Below, piece by piece: positions 59,097-64,000 of a stretch of 64,000 bases of DNA (its first letter is position 1; each line of letters begins with the position of its first letter). A program made the translations under genes and the position numbers. The stretch is from NCBI RefSeq assembly GCF_042477335.2, contig NC_091246.1:18535001-18599000 (forward strand), read 5' to 3'. Under the pieces are notes generated by a model. The model saw only the letters and a list, made by a program, of their open reading frames with translations. It ran no database searches and was not told the origin of the DNA. This DNA comes from Ovis canadensis (Eukaryota > Chordata > Mammalia > Artiodactyla > Bovidae).

Positions 59097-60406
59097 TCAG
59101 TTCAGTTCAGTTCAGTCACTAGGTCGTGTCCGACTCTTTGCGACCCCATGAATCGCAGCACGCCAGGCCCCCCTGTCCATCACCATCTCCCGGAGTTCAC
59201 TCAGACACACATCCATCGAGTCCATGATGCCATCCAGCCATCTCATCCTGGGTCGACCCCTTATCCTCCTGCCCCCAATCCCTCCCACCATCAGAGTCTT
59301 TTCCAATGAGTCATTTCTTCGTTTGAGGTGGCCAAAGTACTGGAGTTTCAGCTTTAGCATCATTCCTTCCAAAGAAATCCCAGGGCTGATCTCCTTCAGA
59401 ATGGACTGGTTGGATCTCCTTGCAGTCCAAGGGACTCTCAAGAGTCTTCTCCAACACCACATTTCAAAAGCATCAATTCTTTGGTGCTCAGCCTTCTTCA
59501 CAGTCCAACTCTCACATCCATACATGACCACAGGAAAAACCATAGCCTTGACTAGACGGACCTTAGTCAGCAAAGTAATGTCTCTGCTTTTGAATATACT
59601 ATCTAGGTTGGTCATAACTTTTCTTCCAAGGAGTAAGCGTCTTTTAATTTCATGGCTGCAGTCACCATCTGCAGTGATTTTGGAGCCCAAAAAAATAAAT
59701 TCTGACACTGTTTCTACTGTTTCCCCATTTATTTCCCATGAAGTGATGGGACCAGATGCCGTGATCTTTGTTTTCTGAATGTTGAGCTTTAAGCCAACTT
59801 TTTTTACTATCCTCTTTCACTTTCATCAAGAGGCTTTTTAGCTCTTCTTCACTTTCTGCCATAAGGGTGGTGTCATCTGCATATCTGAGGTTATTGATAT
59901 TTCTCCTGGCAATCTTGATTCCAGCTTGTGTTTCTTCCAGTCCAGTGTTTCTCATGATGTACTCTGCATATAAGTTAGATAAGCAGGGTGACAATATACA
60001 GCCTTGACGTACTCCTTTTCTTATTTGGAACCAGTCTGTTGTTCCATGTCCAGTTTTAACTGTTGCTTCCTGACTTGCATACAGATTTCTCAAGAGACAG
60101 GTTAGGTGGTCTCGTATTCCCATCTCTTTCAGAATTTTCCACAGTTTATTGTGATCCACACAGTCAAAGGCTTTGGCATAGTCAATAAAGCAGAAATAGA
60201 TGTTTTTCTGGAACTCTTTTGCTTTTTCTATGATCCAGCGGATGTTGGCAATTTGATCTCTGGTTCCTCTGCCTTTTCTAAAACCAGCTTGAACATCAGG
60301 GAGTTCACAGTTCGTGTATTGCTGAAGCCTGGCTTAGAGAATTTTGAGCATTACTTTACTAGCATGTGAGATGAGTGCAATTGTGTGATAGTTTGAGCAT
60401 TCTTTT
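59097..60406 (-). mobile_element. BovB LINE, 5'-truncated, comparatively young
   Basis: Antisense from the TTCAGTTCAGTTCAGTTC tail to the region coding NAKEC. Two long frames cover the RT (59662-60159: TDWFQIRKGVRQGCILSPC, NLRYADDTTLMAESEEEL with YADD intact) and the C-terminal part (59112-59708, 198 codons ending [19 protein letters not shown]). A frameshift near 59805 separates them. This is the best-kept BovB C-terminal half in the window but it lacks the endonuclease. Confidence 0.95.
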
Positions 60407-60925
60407 GCATTAATTTTTTGTGTTATTCTTTTACATTTACTTATTTCATTATGATGGTCAATGAGAAGCTGCCCCAAAAGATTTTTTCTTGAAAAGTGAG
60501 ATCACAGTTTTTTCACTGGTTTTCAGTTTTTTTCAATAGTTGGATTCAATGTTGGTCATTATGCACCCTCTAGAAAGTGGAAACACCGTATGGAAAGATT
60601 GGTCTTTCTTTGGGAACAGAGACTAGCAATTTTCGAATTTCATTTGACTTTATTAGGACAGAAAAATGTGCCATTCCGAGGGAGATAGAATACAGAAGTG
60701 TGAGGGAATAGTTGTTTTTAGAAACTTCTGTTTGTGGCTAAGTATTTCTTATTCTTAATCACTATTTAGGCTTCATTGCTAGTCATTTGTGCCTGTTCTT
60801 CAGTGTCATCAATGTTGATGTGGTTCTTTTTCCAGTTTGTTTTATGCCATGTGTGGATTATTTTCCCTTTGTTCCCTGAGCTATAGCTGGCTCTGGACTT
60901 CTTTTTGTTAACTGAAAATTTGAGG
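60407..60925. other. Single-copy DNA between two BovB pieces
   Basis: No gene or recognised repeat. Confidence 0.55.
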
Positions 60926-61142
60926 AAGAGTTGACTCATTGGAAAAGACTCTGATGCTGGGAGGGATTGGGGGCAGGAGGAAAAGGGGACGGCAGAGGAT
61001 GAGATGGCTGGATGGCATCACCGACTCGATGGATGTGAGTTTGAGTGAACTCTGGGAGTTAGTGATGGACAGGGAAGCCTGGCGTGCTGCAATTCATGGG
61101 GTCGCAAAGAGTCGGACATGAATGAGTGACTGAACTGAACTG
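60926..61142 (+). mobile_element. BovB LINE, 3'-terminal fragment
   Basis: Sense copy coding [38 protein letters not shown], with a complete 3' tail GACTGAACTGAACTGATAAGG. Little diverged from the 59097 copy in the overlapping part, but in opposite orientation. Confidence 0.93.
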
Positions 61143-62249
61143 ATAAGGAAATTATGATGCAGAAAAGGAAACAAGAAAACCTTAATTAGATATGTCTTTC
61201 TTCCTAACCTCCACCATAAGGAAGATTGTTTATCATCTAACTCTCTTCTTATCCCTGGTCTCCTATTATCTTAATAGGGTTCACTGTGCCTTAGTTCCAA
61301 GGGTGTATGATATTGTCAGAGATTGATTGTTTTCCTAGCTTGACTCCATGGACTTAGGTCTGGTCCTTGGAAGATATCAGGTGTAAACCAAAGTAGTTTC
61401 CATCATCTATGGGACAAACAGTACTGTTTTAGGGTGCTGGTAGCAAAATATGATGCCAATATTTTGTGTGTGAAGCATCCTGTGGTCTTGAAATGTGATG
61501 ACCCTAAGGGAAACATCCTTGGAATGGTGACCATATCTTTCGATTTGCTCAGAACTTGTCTAATTAATACCAGCTGCTACAGTGTAATTAGTAATTACTC
61601 ATTTCATGTCAGAAGTGTCCTAGCTTGGATCATCTAATTTATGGGCACACTAAACTGTAGAGCCTATTTGAGACAATGTAAGAATCAAATTCCAGGGGAG
61701 TGATAGGAATAGCAGATCATAACAGTGTGATAGCAGTATCCTGAGGGGGAGGAGGTGGACATCTATTCAGCACATGTGAGATACTCCCAGGGACTCTTCA
61801 AGTTAATTGGGAAGGTTGTTCATCAAATTTGGAGATAGTCTACTAGGAAAACATGCTACAAATTAGATTTTGAGTTGTCACTGAAAATTATGTAATGCCT
61901 ATCCATAATAATAACTTTGTATGGATCTATGAACATTTAGGCAGTAATTCACTAGAATAGTCATTATTTCTGGCAGCTCCTCTTTAGGATACTAATACTG
62001 TATCATCTGTTTATTTACAAAGTGTTATTTTCTTCATTATAGAGGGACTGATAACCAACTCATCTAAAATGATAAGTAAGCATTAAATAACAAGTAAAAA
62101 ATATGAGTCCAAAACAAAGAAACTTTGTTTTCCCACTGAAAATGTTAGTTTTTCATCAGAAAATCACTTTAAAAAATAATTAAAATATTTAAAAATACAA
62201 TTTAAAAGATTATATAATATTTAGTTATTACTAAATATTGACTATATTT
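61143..62249. other. Single-copy DNA
   Basis: No gene. 61605-61640 shares a short motif with 32555-32590. Confidence 0.5.
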
Positions 62250-62735
62250 TCTATGTTGTAAATACATATTTCTAGCCTATGTTATACTAAATAGTTTCTA
62301 TCTCCCACTTGCCTGCCCATATATCCTGCCCCACTCAATACCACTGGTAAGCCCTCATTTGTTCTGTTTGTTGTTGTTCAGTTGAGAAGTCACATCCAAC
62401 TCTTTGTTACTCCATGAACTGCAGCATGTCAGGCTTCGTTGTCCTTCACTATCTCCTGGAGTTTGATCAAACTCATGTCCACTGATCTGGTGATTCCATC
62501 CAACCATCTCATCGTCTGTCGCCCCATTTTCCTTCCATCCTCAGTCTTTCCCAACTTCAGGGTAGAGGGGAGATCTAGATCCATGAGTCTGCTTCTTTTC
62601 TGTTGGATTCACTAGTTTGTTGTATTTTTTAGGTTCCATGTATAAGTAATATCATATCACTTTTCTTTCTTTGTCTGACTTGTTTCATAATGTCCTCTGA
62701 GTCCATCCATATTGCTGCAAAAGGCAAATCTTTTA
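62250..62735 (-). mobile_element. Old L1M 3' segment (3' UTR), antisense
   Basis: TCCCACTTGCCTGCC..., AGTTTGTTGTATTTTTTAGGTTCCATGTATAAGTAATATCATATC and GAGTCCATCCATATTGCTGCAAAAGGCAAA match the antisense L1M 3' region. A BovB fragment (62372-62563) interrupts it. At 62736 it meets L1M ORF2 sequence in the opposite orientation. Confidence 0.75.
62372..62563 (-). mobile_element. BovB-type 3' fragment inserted in the L1M
   Basis: GTTCAGTTGAGAAGTCACATCCAAC to AGTCTTTCCCAACTTCAGG. A diverged antisense BovB 3' terminus. Confidence 0.8.
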
Positions 62736-62736
62736 T

Positions 62737-63466
62737 CTAAGTGTAAGGCCAGATACTACATAAATCCTACACAAATCCTAGAGGAAAACATAGGCAGAAC
62801 ACTCTTTGACATAAATTGCAGCAATAATTTTTTTGGATATGTATCTTAAAGTAAAGGAAATAAAAGTAGAAATAAAAAAAAATGGTGCCTTCTTAAACGT
62901 AAAGGCTTTTGCACAGTAAAGGAAACCATCACCAAAATGCAAAGACCACTTAGTGAATAGGGGAAGATATTTGTAAAGCATATGACCGATAAAGGATCAA
63001 TATCCAATGTATATAAATGGATCATACAGCTCAACCTCAAAAAAGAAAACAACCTGATTTAAAAATGGGCAGAAGAACTGAATAGATATTCTTCAAGAGA
63101 GGAAATGCAGATGGCCAACAGTACATGAAAAGATGCTCAACATAGCTAATTATCAGGGAAATTCAAATCAAAATCATAATGAGATATCACCTCCCACATG
63201 TCAGAATAGCTACCATCAAAAAGAACATAAGTAACAAATGTTGATGAGAATGTAGAGAAAAGGAAACCCTTGTACACTGTTGATGGAAATAAAAATTTGT
63301 GCAGTCACTGTGGAAGACAATATGGAAATTTCTCAAAAAGCTAAAAATAGAACTACCATATGACCTAGCAATTCTACTCCTGGATATACATCCAGAAAAC
63401 ACAAAAACACTACTTCAAAAACATATGCACACCCCAATGTACATAGTGGCACTATTTGCAATAGCC
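62737..63466 (+). mobile_element. Old L1M ORF2 C-terminal part, inverted 5' segment
   Basis: Sense ORF2 remains include GRTLFDINCSN-like wording near 62800 and [18 protein letters not shown] to the [10 protein letters not shown] stretch near 63360-63410. They end at ACTATTTGCAATAGCCAAGAC (63466). In L1 order this ends shortly before the point where the antisense segment at 62735 begins. Confidence 0.78.
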
Positions 63467-63467
63467 A

Positions 63468-63878
63468 AGACTGTATATTGTCATCCGCTTATTTAACTTA
63501 TATGCAGAGTACATCATGTGAAATGCTGGACTGGATGAATCAAAAGCTGGAACTAAGATTGCTGGTAGAAATATCAACAACCTTAGATATGCAGATGTTA
63601 CCACTTTAATGGCAGAACGCAAAGAGAAACTAAAGAGCTTCCTGATGAAGGTGAAAGAGGAGAGTGAAAAAGCTGGCTTAAAACTCAGTATTCAAAAAAT
63701 GAAGATCATGGCATCTGGTCCCATCACTTCATGGCAAATAGATGGCAAAAAAGTGGAAACAGTGATAGATTTTATTTTCTTGGGCTCCAAAATCATTGCA
63801 TATGGTGACTGCAGCCATGTAATTAAAAGGTACTTGTTCCTTGGAAGAAGAGTTATGACAATCCTAGACAAAGTATAA
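63468..63878 (+). mobile_element. BovB LINE fragment, truncated at both ends
   Basis: Starts at TGTATATTGTCATCCGCTTATTTAACTTATATG (GCILSPCLFNLYAEY region), has YADVTTLM at the catalytic site (YADD to YADV), and stops at about 63878 after GACAATCCTAGACAAAGTATA, well before the 3' end of BovB. Confidence 0.9.
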
Positions 63879-64000
63879 TGTTTTTAAAGCAAATTAGATT
63901 GCTTCTGAATGAGTCAGGATATGAGGAGCTAAGGTTCTAGAGAGAGAGTTAAACCTACCAATACATTCTATTCTGAACTGAAGGGAGGCCAAGTTTCTGA

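Overview
The window is mammalian genomic DNA, and its repeats point to a ruminant, most likely a bovid such as cattle, sheep or goat. It holds many copies of the RTE-type LINE BovB, the ruminant SINEs Bov-tA and BovA2 (the latter ending in AGC repeats), a CHR-type SINE, ruminant L1 3' ends and older eutherian L1M and MIR pieces. There are no operons, prokaryotic genes, tRNA genes or CRISPR arrays. It is AT-rich, and repeats cover well over half of it.

The only intact host gene I can support is a single-exon olfactory receptor (OR) of the 13C type at 56307-57263 (+), 318 residues. Three other OR remnants identify the locus as part of an OR cluster. They are a close 13C-like paralogue with several frameshifts and stops (43693-44640, +), a heavily decayed nearly full-length OR split by a Bov-tA SINE (35037-36166, -), and a C-terminal OR stub cut off at the 5' end of an L1 (14775-15086, -).

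Layout. 0-3 kb: BovB tail and an old antisense L1. 3-9.5 kb: BovB copies and a BovA2, including a near full-length BovB whose 5' third is inverted, sitting inside an older BovB. 11.0-12.5 kb: an L1 with an inverted 5' part and perfect 15-bp target duplications. 15.1-25.9 kb: one near full-length L1 carrying two nested BovBs. 26.9-29.0 kb: an antisense L1 5' half. 29.6-34.3 kb: BovB composites. 35-36 kb: OR pseudogene. 37.7-43.6 kb: BovBs, one of which hosts a solo ERV LTR, an L1 and a BovA2. 43.7-44.6 kb: OR pseudogene. 44.6-53 kb: mostly single-copy DNA with SINEs, MIRs and L1M pieces. 53.3-54.6 kb: an inverted duplication around two SINE pieces. 56.3-57.3 kb: the intact OR. 58-64 kb: more BovB, a CHR SINE and an L1M with an inverted part.

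I found no previously undescribed molecular system. The most interesting content is structural: several retrotransposon insertions with inverted 5' parts (including a BovB, whereas this mechanism is best known for L1), the inverted duplication at 53.3-54.6 kb, a roughly 40-bp L1 tail inserted inside another L1, and a tandem duplication in a BovB-associated 5' leader. All repeat names come from recognition by eye. Boundaries are good to a few bases where target duplications are given and to tens of bases elsewhere.
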